A stretch of 64,000 nt of DNA from Stenotrophomonas indicatrix (lineage in GTDB: Bacteria; Pseudomonadota; Gammaproteobacteria; Xanthomonadales; Xanthomonadaceae): contig CP168152.1 in the NCBI GenBank assembly GCA_041545745.1, positions 3,780,001 to 3,844,000 on the forward strand, in the 5' to 3' direction. The translations under genes and the position numbers were made by a program. Under the pieces are notes generated by a model. That model did no database searches and was not told where the DNA came from. It worked only from the letters and a program-made list of their open reading frames with translations. The stretch's first letter is position 1. Each line of letters opens with the position of its first letter. Below are positions 36,751 through 46,688 of the stretch, piece after piece.

Positions 36751-39700
36751 ATGACCCTGTCCGATCCGCGCCGCGCCCTGCTTCCGCTCGCCCTGGCCCT
36801 GGCCTGTGCGACCACTGCGACGCCGGTGCTGGCGCAAGGGCTGCAGACCTCCTTCGAACCGGGGGAGCCGGCACCGGCCAGATCCGCTGGCGCGCTGTCC
36901 GTCGACGTCGGCAGCGGCCCTGGCGCGCCGTACGCGGCCAAGCGCAACGTCGGCTACAGCGGCCTGCATGCGTTGCACTACAGCGCCAATGGCGGCCAGG
37001 CGCGCCGCGAACTGTTCAAGACCGATCTGCCCATCGACGCCGACAGCACGCTGTCCTGGCTGGTACTGCCGGAGATCGTCGGCAAGGACACCGTGGCCTC
37101 CACCTATGTCTCGCTGGACCTGCTGCTGGACGATGGCAGCCGCGTATCCGCCAGCGGCGCGCGCGACCAGCACGGCGTGGCGCTTGGCGCACAGACGCAG
37201 GGCGACTCGAAAACGCTGTATCCGCAGCAGTGGGCGCGCAAGGCGGTACGCCTGGGCGATGTGCCCGCGTTGAAGGGTCGCCGCGTGATCGCCATCGAGC
37301 TCGAGGTGGCCAGCGCCGATGGCGCCCCCGTGTCGGGCTGGATCGACGACGTGCGCCTGGACGTGCAGACACGGCAGGCGCCGCAGCGTGTCTCCGACTG
37401 GGTGCTGACCACGCGCGGAACCCAAGCCAACGGCACGTTCTCGCGCGGGAACAACTTCCCGGCCACCGCTGTACCGCACGGCTTCAACTTCTGGACGCCG
37501 GTGACCGATGCCGGCGCACTGAACTGGCTGTACCGTTGGAACGAGCAGAACGATGCGAAGAACCGGCCGCAGCTGCAGGCGCTCGCCCTGAGCCACCAGC
37601 CCAGCCCGTGGATGGGCGACCGCCAGACCTTCCAGGTGATGCCCTCCGCCATGCGCGGTGTGCCTGAAGCTGATCGCAGCAAGCGGGCGCTGTCCTTCGA
37701 CCGCGCACAGGAAAGCGCGCGCCCGTATCGCTACGACGTGCGCTTCGACAACGGCATCGCCGCGTCCATCGCCCCTACCGACCATGCCGCGCTGTTCCGC
37801 TTCGAGTTTCCCGCAGGTGGCGACGCCAACCTGCTGTTCGACAACGTCGATGCGCGTGGTGGGCTGACCCTCGACGCCGCCACGCAGACGTTGTCCGGCT
37901 ACACCGATACCCGCAGCGGCCTGTCCAACGGCGCCACCCGCATGTACGTGGTCGCCAGCTTCGACAAGCCGTGGCGCAGCAGCGGCCAGATCGGCACCGG
38001 CCGCCCGACCGGCTACATCAAGTTCGACGCAGGCAGCGAGCGCCGGGTGACGATGCGCATCGCCACCTCGTTGATCTCGGTCGAGCAGGCGCGGCACAAC
38101 CTGGCACTGGAACTGGCCGCCGCCGATACGCTGGAAAGCGTGGCCGGACGTGCACAGGATGCGTGGGATGCGCGCCTGGCCCGTTTCGACATCGGCAATG
38201 CCAGTGATGACCAGAAGACCACGCTGTACTCCAGCCTGTACCGGCTGTACCTGTACCCCAATTCCGGCCACGAGAATGTGGGCACCGCCGCCGCGCCCGA
38301 GTGGCGCTATGCCAGCCAGGCCAGCGCCGCCGATGACAACACCGACGGCAGCGCGACGCGCAGTTTCGCACCGGTGCGCGACGGCAAGGTCTTCGTCAAC
38401 AACGGCTTCTGGGACACGTTCCGCACCACCTGGCCGGCGTATGCCCTGTTCACCCCGGATGATGCCGGGCAGCTGGTACAGGGGTTCATCGAGCAGTACC
38501 GCGCCGGAGGTTGGGTCGCGCGCTGGTCCTCGCCGGGCTACGCGGACCTGATGGTCGGCACCAGCTCGGACGTGGCCTTCGCCGATGCATGGCTGAAGGG
38601 CATCGGTGGCTTCGATCCGGAAGAGGCCTATGCCGCAGCACTGAAGAACGCCACCGTCGTGCCGCCGGACCGCCATGTCGGCCGCAAGGGCATGGATCGC
38701 TCAACGTTCCGCGGCTACGCCAGCGCCGACGTGCACGAGGGCATGTCGTGGACGATGGAAGGTGCGCTCAATGATTTCGGCATCGCCAACATGGCCGAAG
38801 CGCTGGCCAAGCGCGCGACGACACCGTCCGCGCGCGAACGCTACGCCACCGAAGCCGACTACTTCCGCTACCGCGCCGCCAGCTACGCGACGATGTTCGA
38901 TCCGGCCACCGGCTTCTTCCAGGGCCGCAGGCCCGATGGCAGCTGGCGCCTGCAGGCCAAAGATTACGACCCGCGCGTGTGGGGCCACGACTACACCGAA
39001 TCCAATGGCTGGACGTTCGCCTTCACCGCCGCGCACGATGGCGAAGGCCTGGCCGCGCTGTACGGTGGCCGCGACAAGCTGGCCGCCAAGCTCGACACCT
39101 TTTTCGCCACGCCGGAAACCGCCGACGCCGCGTTTGCCGGCTCCTACGGCGGCACCATCCACGAAATGACCGAAGCGCGCGACGTGCGCATGGGCATGTA
39201 CGCGCACAGCAACCAGCCGGCACACCACATCCCGTGGATGTACCTGTATGCCGGACAGCCGTGGAAGACCCAGCAGCATGTACGCGAGATCCTGTCGCGG
39301 CTGTATGTCGGCAGCGAGATCGGCCAGGGCTACCCGGGCGACGAGGACAACGGCGAGACCTCGGCGTGGTACGTGCTGGCCTCGCTGGGCCTGTATCCGC
39401 TGCGGATGGGTGCGCCGGAGTACGTGATTGGTTCGCCGGCATTCCAGCATGCGCGCGTCGAGCTGCAGGGCGGCGCGGTGTTGACCGTCAATGCACCGCA
39501 GAATTCGCCTGCGAACGTGTACGTGCAGTCGCTGAAGATCAACGGCAAGCCGTGGACCAAGACCTGGGTGCCGCACGACGTGATCGCCAAGGGCGCAACC
39601 CTGGACTTCGTGATGGGCCCGCAGCCCTCACGCTGGGGCAGCGGCATGGATGATGTGCCGCGCTCGCTGACCGCGCGTGGCCAGCGACCGCAACTGCTGC

Positions 39701-40095
39701 ACGATCTTCTGGGCGGCGGCGCGCAGGCAACGCTGGCCGACGGTCGCGCCCTGCCCGCGCTGGTGGACGACGATGCCACGACGGCAGTGCCGCTGGGTGG
39801 TGGCGCGACCATCGCGCTGAGCCACGTGGGCGATGGCGTACCGACGATGTACACGCTGACCAGCGGTGATGGCGCCATCCGCGGCGGCGAGTGGACGCTG
39901 GAAGCACGTGCTGGCAATGGGCGTTGGGTAACGCTGGACCAGCGACGCGGCGAAGATTTCAGCTCGGCCCGGCAGACCCGCCCGTTCCGTATCGCTTCGC
40001 CCTCACGCTACGCCGAGTACCGTCTGCGCCTGGCTGCGCCGGGGCGCCTGCAGCTGGCCGAGATCGAACTGTTGGCGCCCTCCCCCCTACAATGA
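36751..40095 (+). CDS. GH92-family exo-alpha-mannosidase, secreted
   Basis: A 1114-residue protein with a signal peptide ending PVLA-QG. The family removes mannose from alpha-mannosides with Ca2+, typically alpha-1,2-linked N-glycan mannose. The N-terminal beta-domain (residues about 30-230) precedes the GH92 catalytic region. There the catalytic segment is GGTIHEMTEARDVRMG, and the nearby GYPGDEDNGETSAWYVLASL is the strongest family signature. The C-terminal 140 residues look like an F5/8-type (CBM32-like) beta-sandwich. ATG 36751 is chosen for the signal peptide. The stop overlaps the next gene's ATG as ATGA, so the two are co-translated. Confidence 0.92.
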   Translation: MTLSDPRRALLPLALALACATTATPVLAQGLQTSFEPGEPAPARSAGALSVDVGSGPGAPYAAKRNVGYSGLHALHYSANGGQARRELFKTDLPIDADSTLSWLVLPEIVGKDTVASTYVSLDLLLDDGSRVSASGARDQHGVALGAQTQGDSKTLYPQQWARKAVRLGDVPALKGRRVIAIELEVASADGAPVSGWIDDVRLDVQTRQAPQRVSDWVLTTRGTQANGTFSRGNNFPATAVPHGFNFWTPVTDAGALNWLYRWNEQNDAKNRPQLQALALSHQPSPWMGDRQTFQVMPSAMRGVPEADRSKRALSFDRAQESARPYRYDVRFDNGIAASIAPTDHAALFRFEFPAGGDANLLFDNVDARGGLTLDAATQTLSGYTDTRSGLSNGATRMYVVASFDKPWRSSGQIGTGRPTGYIKFDAGSERRVTMRIATSLISVEQARHNLALELAAADTLESVAGRAQDAWDARLARFDIGNASDDQKTTLYSSLYRLYLYPNSGHENVGTAAAPEWRYASQASAADDNTDGSATRSFAPVRDGKVFVNNGFWDTFRTTWPAYALFTPDDAGQLVQGFIEQYRAGGWVARWSSPGYADLMVGTSSDVAFADAWLKGIGGFDPEEAYAAALKNATVVPPDRHVGRKGMDRSTFRGYASADVHEGMSWTMEGALNDFGIANMAEALAKRATTPSARERYATEADYFRYRAASYATMFDPATGFFQGRRPDGSWRLQAKDYDPRVWGHDYTESNGWTFAFTAAHDGEGLAALYGGRDKLAAKLDTFFATPETADAAFAGSYGGTIHEMTEARDVRMGMYAHSNQPAHHIPWMYLYAGQPWKTQQHVREILSRLYVGSEIGQGYPGDEDNGETSAWYVLASLGLYPLRMGAPEYVIGSPAFQHARVELQGGAVLTVNAPQNSPANVYVQSLKINGKPWTKTWVPHDVIAKGATLDFVMGPQPSRWGSGMDDVPRSLTARGQRPQLLHDLLGGGAQATLADGRALPALVDDDATTAVPLGGGATIALSHVGDGVPTMYTLTSGDGAIRGGEWTLEARAGNGRWVTLDQRRGEDFSSARQTRPFRIASPSRYAEYRLRLAAPGRLQLAEIELLAPSPLQ

Positions 40096-40847
40096 CGTCC
40101 ATGCGCCTACGTTTCCTCCCCCTCGCTCTTGCCGCCCTTGTATTTCCAAGTCTCAGCCACGCACAGCCGCAGACCCAGGCCTTCGATGGCCAGGTCAGCC
40201 GTGACGGGGTAACGCTGTACTACCAGGACGCCACTGGCGCGCTGCCCGCGCCGGTACGCAAGCGCATCATCGATACGTTCTACTTCGCCTACCTGCGCGA
40301 GCGTACGGACTTCCGCCCGGCCGCGCCGAACGAAGTGCGCATCGTGATCGATCCGGCGTACAACGGCGTTGCCTTCGTCGGCGACAAGGACAAGGCCAGC
40401 ACCATCACCATCAATCCGGGCTGGCTGGTCCAGCACCCGGATGACATCGATCTGGTGACCCACGAAGCGATGCACATCGTGCAGGGCTACCCCAGCTACG
40501 GCGACAAGCGCGTGCCGGGCTGGCTGGTGGAGGGCATCGCCGACTACGCGCGCGATCGCTACGGCATGAACAACGCCGCTGCGGGCTGGGCGTTGCCGGA
40601 CAAGCTGAGCCAGGGCCAGACGGTGGAAAGTGGCTATCGGGTAACCGGTGCCTTCCTGAAGTGGGCCGAAGCGGCGCACCCGGGGCTGGTGCTGGCACTG
40701 GACAAGGATCTGCGCGACGGGCGCTATGCACCCGCGCTATGGCAGAAGCACACCGGCAAGACCCTGCCGGCGCTGTGGGCGGAGTATGCCAAGCCGCGCT
40801 CCCCGGCCCCTGCGCCGCCGCCCGCACGACGCGCGAAGCGGCGGTAA
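40092..40847 (+). CDS. Basic secretory protein family putative metallopeptidase
   Basis: A 251-residue exported protein with a signal peptide ending SHA-QPQT. The zinc-peptidase motif HExxH is present as VTHEAMHIVQGY, followed 20 residues on by PGWLVEGIADYARDRYG, where the downstream acidic residue could be the third ligand. This is the plant/bacterial BSP domain layout. A Pro-rich, basic C-terminal tail (PAPAPPPARRAKRR) follows. ATG 40092 overlaps the GH92 stop by 4 bases; an ATG at 40101 is the alternative. It is in one operon with the mannosidase, which suggests joint attack on glycoproteins. Confidence 0.85.
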   Translation: MTSMRLRFLPLALAALVFPSLSHAQPQTQAFDGQVSRDGVTLYYQDATGALPAPVRKRIIDTFYFAYLRERTDFRPAAPNEVRIVIDPAYNGVAFVGDKDKASTITINPGWLVQHPDDIDLVTHEAMHIVQGYPSYGDKRVPGWLVEGIADYARDRYGMNNAAAGWALPDKLSQGQTVESGYRVTGAFLKWAEAAHPGLVLALDKDLRDGRYAPALWQKHTGKTLPALWAEYAKPRSPAPAPPPARRAKRR

Positions 40848-41243
40848 GTCCGACGCTGCCGGGGCGATGCCCCGGCCTTCAACGCGAATGCACGAAGCCG
40901 GCGTACAGCGCGAACAGCTGCTGGAAATACCGTTTGCTCACTCGACTGCGCATGACACTGCTCCGCCCATGGAAAGTTGGTCGGGCCCAGGGTGGGAAGG
41001 CCGGTCCGGTCCCTTCCCACGGCCAGGCCGCGTGGGCGTATTGGGCCGCAGCGAGATTGCAGGGCGATTACCGGGCGGCTGCAGTTCTCCCGTAGCGCCG
41101 GGCCATGCCCGGCGGAATGCGAGAAGCGCCGCGCTGCGCGCTCGCCGGGCATGGCCCGGCGCTACCCGATCCGGTTTCCGCGGGGCGGAAACAGAAACGC
41201 GCCCCGAAGGACGCGTTTCTGCAGATCGCAGCGGAACGAAGGC
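40848..41243. other. Intergenic repeats: inverted pair of CGCCGGGC-type GTAG REP elements and a terminator
   Basis: The convergent gap holds a forward GTAGCGCCGGGC element (41092-41114) and its reverse copy (41143-41165), a second sequence family of GTAG REPs. A hairpin AGAAACGCG/CGCGTTTCT at 41193-41220 follows and probably terminates maeB transcription from the minus strand. No credible gene was seen. Confidence 0.75.
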
Positions 41244-43535
41244 TTACGCCTTCTTTTCCGCTTCGATCTGTTTGCGGATCTGCGCATCGACTGCGGCAAT
41301 CGCGGTCATGTTCAGGATCCGGCGCGAGGTCGCGCTGGTGGTCAGGATGTGCACCGGCTTGTTGACGCCCATCAGGATCGGACCGATCGCCACGCCATCG
41401 GTGAACACGCGCACCAGGTTGTAGGCGATGTTGGCCGCTTCCAGGTTCGGCAGCACGAACAGGTTGGCACGGCCCTGCAGGGTCGAGCCCGGCAGCAGCT
41501 TCTGGCGCAGGGCTTCATCCCATGCGGTGTCGCCCTGCATTTCGCCGTCCACGTTCAGACGCGGGTTGCGCTTGAGCAGCAGCTCGCGCACCTGGCGCAT
41601 CTTCAGCGCATCCTTCGAATCGTGGCTGCCGAAGTTGGAGTGCGACAGCAGGGCCACCTTCGGCTCGACGCCGAACAGCTTCATGCGGTACGCCGCCTGC
41701 AGGGTCGCTTCGCACAGCTGCTCGGCGGTCGGGTCTTCCTGCACGTGGGTATCGACGAAGAAGAACACACCCTGCTGGTTGATCACGCCGGTCATCGCCG
41801 AGGTCGAGGTGACCTTCGATTCCAGCGGCAGCACGCTGCGCACGTAGCCCAGCTTCTTGTGGAAGCGGCCGACTATGCCGGTCAGCATCGCATCGGCTTC
41901 GCCACGGGCCACCATCACTGCAGCGATCAGGGTCGGGCGCGAACGCATCAGGTTCTTGGCGGCGGCCACGGTGACGCCACGACGGCCGGTCAGGCCGTGG
42001 TAGTACTGCCAGTATTCGTTGAAGCGCGGGTCGTCATTGATGTTGGTGACTTCAATGTTCTCGCCGATCTTCAGGCGCAGGCCGAGGCGTTCGATGCGCG
42101 ATTCGATCACTTCCGGGCGGCCGATCAGGATCGGATGTGCCAGGCCGTCATCGACCACGTTCTGCACTGCCTGCAGCACCACTTCCTCTTCGCCTTCGGC
42201 ATACACCACGCGCTGCTTGTCGCTGCGCGCGCGGTCGTAGACCGGCTTCATCATCAGGCTGGTGCGGTAGACGAACTGCGACAGCTTCTGCCGGTAGGCT
42301 TCCATGTCGGTGATCGGACGGGCCGCCACGCCCGAATCCATCGCGGCCTGGGCCACGGCAGCCGACAGCTCCACCAGCAGGCGACGGTCGAACGGACGCG
42401 GGATCAGGTACTCGCGGCCGAAACTGGGGGTCTCACCGCCATAGGCCGAGCCCATGTCGGTGGCAGCGCGACGGGCCAGCGCCGCGATCGCGCGCACGCA
42501 GGCGATCTTCATTTCCTCGTTGATCGCGGTCGCACCGACGTCCAGCGCACCGCGGAACAGGTACGGGAAGCACAGCACGTTGTTGACCTGGTTCGGGTAG
42601 TCCGAACGGCCGGTACCGATGATCGCGTCCGGACGTGCGGCGCGCACCAGTTCCGGCATGATTTCCGGGGTCGGGTTGGCCAGGGCGAAGATCACCGGAT
42701 CCGGCGCCATCGTCTTGACCATCTCGGCAGTCAGGATGCCCGGTGCCGACAGGCCTAGGAAAATGTCCGCGCCGTCGACGATCTCGGCCAGGGTGCGCTT
42801 GTCGGTATCGCGCGCATAGCGCTGCTTTTCCGGGTCCAGGTCGGTACGGCCGGTGTGGATCACGCCTTCGCGGTCGAAGGCCAGGATGTTCTCCGGCTTC
42901 AGGCCCAGCTGCACCAGCATGTTCACGCAGGAAATGCCGGCCGCGCCCATGCCCGTGGTCGCCAGCTTCACTTCTTCGATCTTCTTGCCGGTGATCGCCA
43001 TGGCGTTCAGCACCGCGGCACCGACGATGATCGCCGTGCCGTGCTGGTCGTCATGGAACACCGGAATCTTCATGCGCTCGCGCAGCTTGCGCTCGACGAT
43101 GAAGCACTCCGGTGCCTTGATGTCTTCCAGGTTGATGCCGCCGAAGGTCGGCTCCAGCGAGGCGATGATGTCGACCAGCTTGTCCGGGTCGTTCTCGTCC
43201 ACTTCGATGTCGAACACATCGATGCCGGCGAACTTCTGGAACAGCACGCCCTTGCCTTCCATCACCGGCTTGCCGGCCAGTGCGCCGATGTTGCCCAGGC
43301 CCAGCACTGCGGTGCCGTTGGAGATCACCGCCACCAGGTTGCCGCGGGCGGTCAGCTCGCTGGCCTGCTGCGGATCTGCCTTGATCGCTTCACAGGCGTA
43401 CGCCACGCCCGGCGAATACGCCAGCGACAGGTCGCGCTGGGTCAGCATGGGCTTGGTAGCGGAAACCTTGATCTTGCCGGGTGGAGACATCCGGTGGTAA
43501 TCGAGGGCGGCCTGTTTGAAATCTTCGTTGGACAT
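41244..43535 (-). CDS. maeB: NADP-dependent malic enzyme with C-terminal phosphate-acetyltransferase-like domain
   Basis: A 763-residue MaeB that oxidatively decarboxylates malate to pyruvate with NADP+. The N-terminal malic domain has [16 protein letters not shown], then [27 protein letters not shown] and [20 protein letters not shown]. The NAD(P)-binding fold with [15 protein letters not shown] follows. From about residue 430 the protein is phosphotransacetylase-like. That domain is regulatory in MaeB rather than catalytic. ATG 43535. It is next to dctA, which would supply its dicarboxylate substrate. Confidence 0.96.
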   Translation of the reverse strand: MSNEDFKQAALDYHRMSPPGKIKVSATKPMLTQRDLSLAYSPGVAYACEAIKADPQQASELTARGNLVAVISNGTAVLGLGNIGALAGKPVMEGKGVLFQKFAGIDVFDIEVDENDPDKLVDIIASLEPTFGGINLEDIKAPECFIVERKLRERMKIPVFHDDQHGTAIIVGAAVLNAMAITGKKIEEVKLATTGMGAAGISCVNMLVQLGLKPENILAFDREGVIHTGRTDLDPEKQRYARDTDKRTLAEIVDGADIFLGLSAPGILTAEMVKTMAPDPVIFALANPTPEIMPELVRAARPDAIIGTGRSDYPNQVNNVLCFPYLFRGALDVGATAINEEMKIACVRAIAALARRAATDMGSAYGGETPSFGREYLIPRPFDRRLLVELSAAVAQAAMDSGVAARPITDMEAYRQKLSQFVYRTSLMMKPVYDRARSDKQRVVYAEGEEEVVLQAVQNVVDDGLAHPILIGRPEVIESRIERLGLRLKIGENIEVTNINDDPRFNEYWQYYHGLTGRRGVTVAAAKNLMRSRPTLIAAVMVARGEADAMLTGIVGRFHKKLGYVRSVLPLESKVTSTSAMTGVINQQGVFFFVDTHVQEDPTAEQLCEATLQAAYRMKLFGVEPKVALLSHSNFGSHDSKDALKMRQVRELLLKRNPRLNVDGEMQGDTAWDEALRQKLLPGSTLQGRANLFVLPNLEAANIAYNLVRVFTDGVAIGPILMGVNKPVHILTTSATSRRILNMTAIAAVDAQIRKQIEAEKKA

Positions 43536-43712
43536 CGATGTGGGTTACATGAATGGGCAGAAGGGACAGGGGATCATACCCCCGTTGGAGCGGTCGGACC
43601 TGTCGCTATGCTGTCGCAGTGATGCTGCGACCGCACAATTCCATGGCGTATGCGACGTTACCAGAGCACAGCTTCGGCGCTGGCGATGACAGCCGTGGGA
43701 CGCCTTGAAACG

Positions 43713-43749
43713 CTGCGGGGCCGTGCCACTGTCGTGACCGGCCCCGCAG
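43713..43749. terminator. Hairpin downstream of dctA
   Basis: A perfect 11-bp stem CTGCGGGGCCG/CGGCCCCGCAG with a 15-base loop, 15 bases after the dctA stop. No U-run follows, so it may stabilise the 3' end rather than terminate. Confidence 0.4.
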
Positions 43750-43764
43750 TACCACACACCCGGA

Positions 43765-45120
43765 TCAGCCCTTGGCGGGCAGCGCCTCGGTCATTGCCAG
43801 CGGCACGGCATCGACCGGCGGCGGCAGTTCGCTTTCGCGACCATCCAGCGCCAGCTTCAGGCGGTCGCGGTCCAGCGCACCTTCCCAGCGCGAGACCACC
43901 ACCGTGGCCACCGCGTTGCCGATGAAGTTGGTCAGCGAGCGGCACTCGCTCATGAAGCGGTCCACGCCCAGGATCAGCGCCATGCCGGCCACCGGCACTT
44001 CCGGTACCACCGCCAGGGTGGCGGCCAGAGTGATGAAGCCGGCACCGGTGACGCCGGCCGCGCCCTTGGAGCTGAGCATCGCCACCAGCAGCAGCGCGAT
44101 CTGGTGGCCCAGGGTCAGTTCGGTGTTGGTGGCCTGGGCGATGAACAGCGCGGCCAGGGTCATGTAGATGTTGGTGCCGTCCAGGTTGAACGAGTAGCCG
44201 GTGGGAACCACCAGGCCGACCACCGACTTGCTGCAGCCGGCACGTTCCATCTTCTCCATCAGCGACGGCAGCGCCGACTCCGACGACGAGGTGCCCAGCA
44301 CCAGCAGCAGCTCGGCCTTCAGGTAGCGGGCCAGCTTGAACACCGAGAAACCACACAGGCGGCAGACCACGCCCAGGATCACCGCAACGAACAGGAAGGC
44401 GGTGAGGTAGAACGAGCCGACCAGCCAGGCCAGGTTGACCAGCGAGCCAACGCCGTACTTGCCGATGGTGAAGGCGATGGCGCCGAAGGCACCGATCGGT
44501 GCGGCCTTCATCAGGATGTGCACCAGCTTGAATACCGGCGCGACCAGCGCTTCCAGGAAGTTCTGGATCGGCTTGCCCTTCTCACCCACCGAGGCCAGCG
44601 CGATGCCGAACAGCACCGCCACGAACAGCACCTGCAGGATGTTGCCGTCAACGAAGGCACTGAGCAGCGTCTTCGGGATGATGTCCATCAGGAAGCCGAC
44701 CAGGGTCAGGTCGTGCGACTTCTCGACGTAGCTGTGCACCGCGGTCTGGTCCAGCTCGGCCGGGTTGATGTTCATGCCGGCGCCGGGCTGCACCACGTGC
44801 GCCACGATCATGCCGACGATCAGCGCCAGCGTGGAGAAGAACAGGAAGTACGCCATCGCCTTGGCGAACACCCGGCCCACCGTACGCAGATGGGTCATGC
44901 CGGCGATGCCGGTGACGATGGTCAGGAAGATCACCGGCGCGATGATCATCTTCACCAGGTTGATGAAGGCATCGCCGAGCGGCTTCATCTTCTCGCCGAT
45001 CAGCGGCTCGTAGTGGCCGAGGACAGCGCCCAGGACGATCGCCACGATCACCTGGAAATACAGCTGGCGGTAGAGCGGCAACGGCTTGCTGGGCACCGGC
45101 GCAGCGGTCGGGATGTGCAT
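43765..45120 (-). CDS. dctA: C4-dicarboxylate:H+/Na+ symporter DctA
   Basis: Imports succinate, fumarate and malate. The 451-residue DAACS protein has all family motifs: [35 protein letters not shown] and [23 protein letters not shown] 45120 ([13 protein letters not shown]) is preceded by GGAG on the minus strand. An upstream in-frame extension lacks membrane character and is rejected. It is divergent from a Porin_O_P gene across 330 bases. The hybrid kinase and LuxR regulator genes nearby are plausible regulators. Confidence 0.96.
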   Translation of the reverse strand: MHIPTAAPVPSKPLPLYRQLYFQVIVAIVLGAVLGHYEPLIGEKMKPLGDAFINLVKMIIAPVIFLTIVTGIAGMTHLRTVGRVFAKAMAYFLFFSTLALIVGMIVAHVVQPGAGMNINPAELDQTAVHSYVEKSHDLTLVGFLMDIIPKTLLSAFVDGNILQVLFVAVLFGIALASVGEKGKPIQNFLEALVAPVFKLVHILMKAAPIGAFGAIAFTIGKYGVGSLVNLAWLVGSFYLTAFLFVAVILGVVCRLCGFSVFKLARYLKAELLLVLGTSSSESALPSLMEKMERAGCSKSVVGLVVPTGYSFNLDGTNIYMTLAALFIAQATNTELTLGHQIALLLVAMLSSKGAAGVTGAGFITLAATLAVVPEVPVAGMALILGVDRFMSECRSLTNFIGNAVATVVVSRWEGALDRDRLKLALDGRESELPPPVDAVPLAMTEALPAKG

Positions 45121-45450
45121 GGCGGACTCCGGAAGGGGCGTTTTCAGGCACGTACGGCCCCGGAAGTGCACGGGAACCGTTACCGTGGAAACTGATCGCA
45201 CGCCCCCTTGATTGCAGGCGCGGGGTGCGACCAATGGACGCCTTTGTACGCGCCACGCACCGCCACGCAGATAACCTATTGGTACTAGCCCCCCGGTTCA
45301 GGTGGCTGCGCTGCCTACACTGGCGCCGCACCGCTGATCGCGGGGATGCCGGTGGCCCGACCTGAACGGCCGGGCGCGTCATTGCGAAAGTTCCGGCCAT
45401 TGCGGCCGTTGTTGTCCTGTCCACACGCAATCTGAGAGAGCCGCACCATC
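45121..45450. other. Divergent control region between dctA and the porin gene
   Basis: A 330-base gap that must contain both promoters. A distinctive patch, ACCTATTGGTACTAGCCCCCC (about 45274-45294), stands out from the GC-rich surroundings. It could bind the LuxR-type regulator encoded at 50255-50911, but that is a guess. No sigma-54 promoter was convincingly seen. Confidence 0.4.
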
Positions 45451-46620
45451 ATGCGCCCGATTCCCACCTTGCTCGCCCTTTCCCTGGCGGCGCTTCCCGC
45501 CTTCGCTTCGGCTGCCGATTTCGACAACTGGCCGACCAAGTACACCTTCGGCGACGGCACCGAACTGGCCGCCACCGCCAACATCGCCTACGACTACAAC
45601 GACTTCTCGTCCGCCAGCGGCATCGAGGACGACGACGCGGTGCGCCGCAAGGAATTCGGCGCGACCCTGAAAAAGAAGGGCGTGTACGACGCGATGGTCT
45701 ACTACGACTTCCAGGCCGATACCTGGCTGGACGTGTTCGTGCGCTTCGAGAGCAAGGCATTCTTCGGCCGCGATGTCGGCCGCTTCCGCTTCGGCTACAT
45801 GAAGACCCCGGTCGGCCTGGATGCGAACACCTCCTCGCGCGCCGGCAGCTTCCTGGAAACTTCGCTGCCCGTGCAGGCGTTCTACGCAGGCCGCCGCACC
45901 GGCGTGGAATGGGTGCTGGAGCGTCCGCAGTACCTGCTGCAGGCCGGCGCCTATGGCGGCAAGGACCTGCAGGGCGACAACCCCGGCACCACCCAGGCGG
46001 TGCGTGCGGTGTGGACGCCGGTGAAGGCGCCGGGTGACGTGATCCACCTGGGCCTGGCCTATTCGCAGGAAAACCCGCGTGGTTACCACGATGGCCGCGA
46101 CGTCCACCACGAAGCCAGCGCGCGCTTGCGCGCCCGTCCGGAAGCCGGCCTGACCGACATCCGCCTGGTCGATTCCGGGGCCTTGGTCACTGCCGACCAG
46201 ATCCGCCGCACTGGCCTGGAAGGTATCTGGATCCGCGGTCCGTTCTCGCTGCAGGCCGAAGCGCTGCAGGCCACCGTTACCCGCAATGATGGCAAGCCCG
46301 ACTACACCGGCCACGGCCAGTACGCGATGGCCAGCTGGGTGCTGACCGGCGAATCGCGCCCGTACAACGCCGGCGCCGTTGCCAACATCAAGCCGGCGCA
46401 CGACTACGGTGCGGTGGAACTGGTGGCCCGCTACAGCCGCCTGGACCTGGACGACGGCAGCATCCTCGGCGGCCGCCAGCACGACCTGACCCTGGGCGCG
46501 AACTGGTACCTGACCAGCCACTTCAAGTTCCAGGCCAACTACGTGAAGGTCGACGCCAGCCGTCGCGGTGTGCACAGCACCCCGGAGATCTTCGAACTTC
46601 GCGCGCAGATGCACTTCTGA
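45451..46620 (+). CDS. Porin_O_P-family outer-membrane porin
   Basis: A 389-residue beta-barrel protein with a signal peptide ending FASA-ADF. The barrel shows alternating strands and closes in a C-terminal phenylalanine (LRAQMHF), the outer-membrane assembly signal. Blocks FRFGYMKTPVGLD, ASWVLTGESRPYN and LTLGANWYLTSHFKFQANYVKV match the OprO/OprP (phosphate-selective porin) family. Its location opposite dctA suggests a carboxylate channel rather than a phosphate one. A related porin lies at 54344-55510 next to a citrate transporter. Confidence 0.9.
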   Translation: MRPIPTLLALSLAALPAFASAADFDNWPTKYTFGDGTELAATANIAYDYNDFSSASGIEDDDAVRRKEFGATLKKKGVYDAMVYYDFQADTWLDVFVRFESKAFFGRDVGRFRFGYMKTPVGLDANTSSRAGSFLETSLPVQAFYAGRRTGVEWVLERPQYLLQAGAYGGKDLQGDNPGTTQAVRAVWTPVKAPGDVIHLGLAYSQENPRGYHDGRDVHHEASARLRARPEAGLTDIRLVDSGALVTADQIRRTGLEGIWIRGPFSLQAEALQATVTRNDGKPDYTGHGQYAMASWVLTGESRPYNAGAVANIKPAHDYGAVELVARYSRLDLDDGSILGGRQHDLTLGANWYLTSHFKFQANYVKVDASRRGVHSTPEIFELRAQMHF

Positions 46621-46688
46621 TCCCTTCCACGTGTCAGATCCCGGCGGTCGTGTACACCGCGCCCGCCGGCCCTGCGTAGACTGCCGCC

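Noticed and set aside
45121..45450. Sigma-54 promoter for dctA
   Set aside because: No GG-N10-GC pair with a convincing TGGCAC/TTGC context was found on the minus strand.
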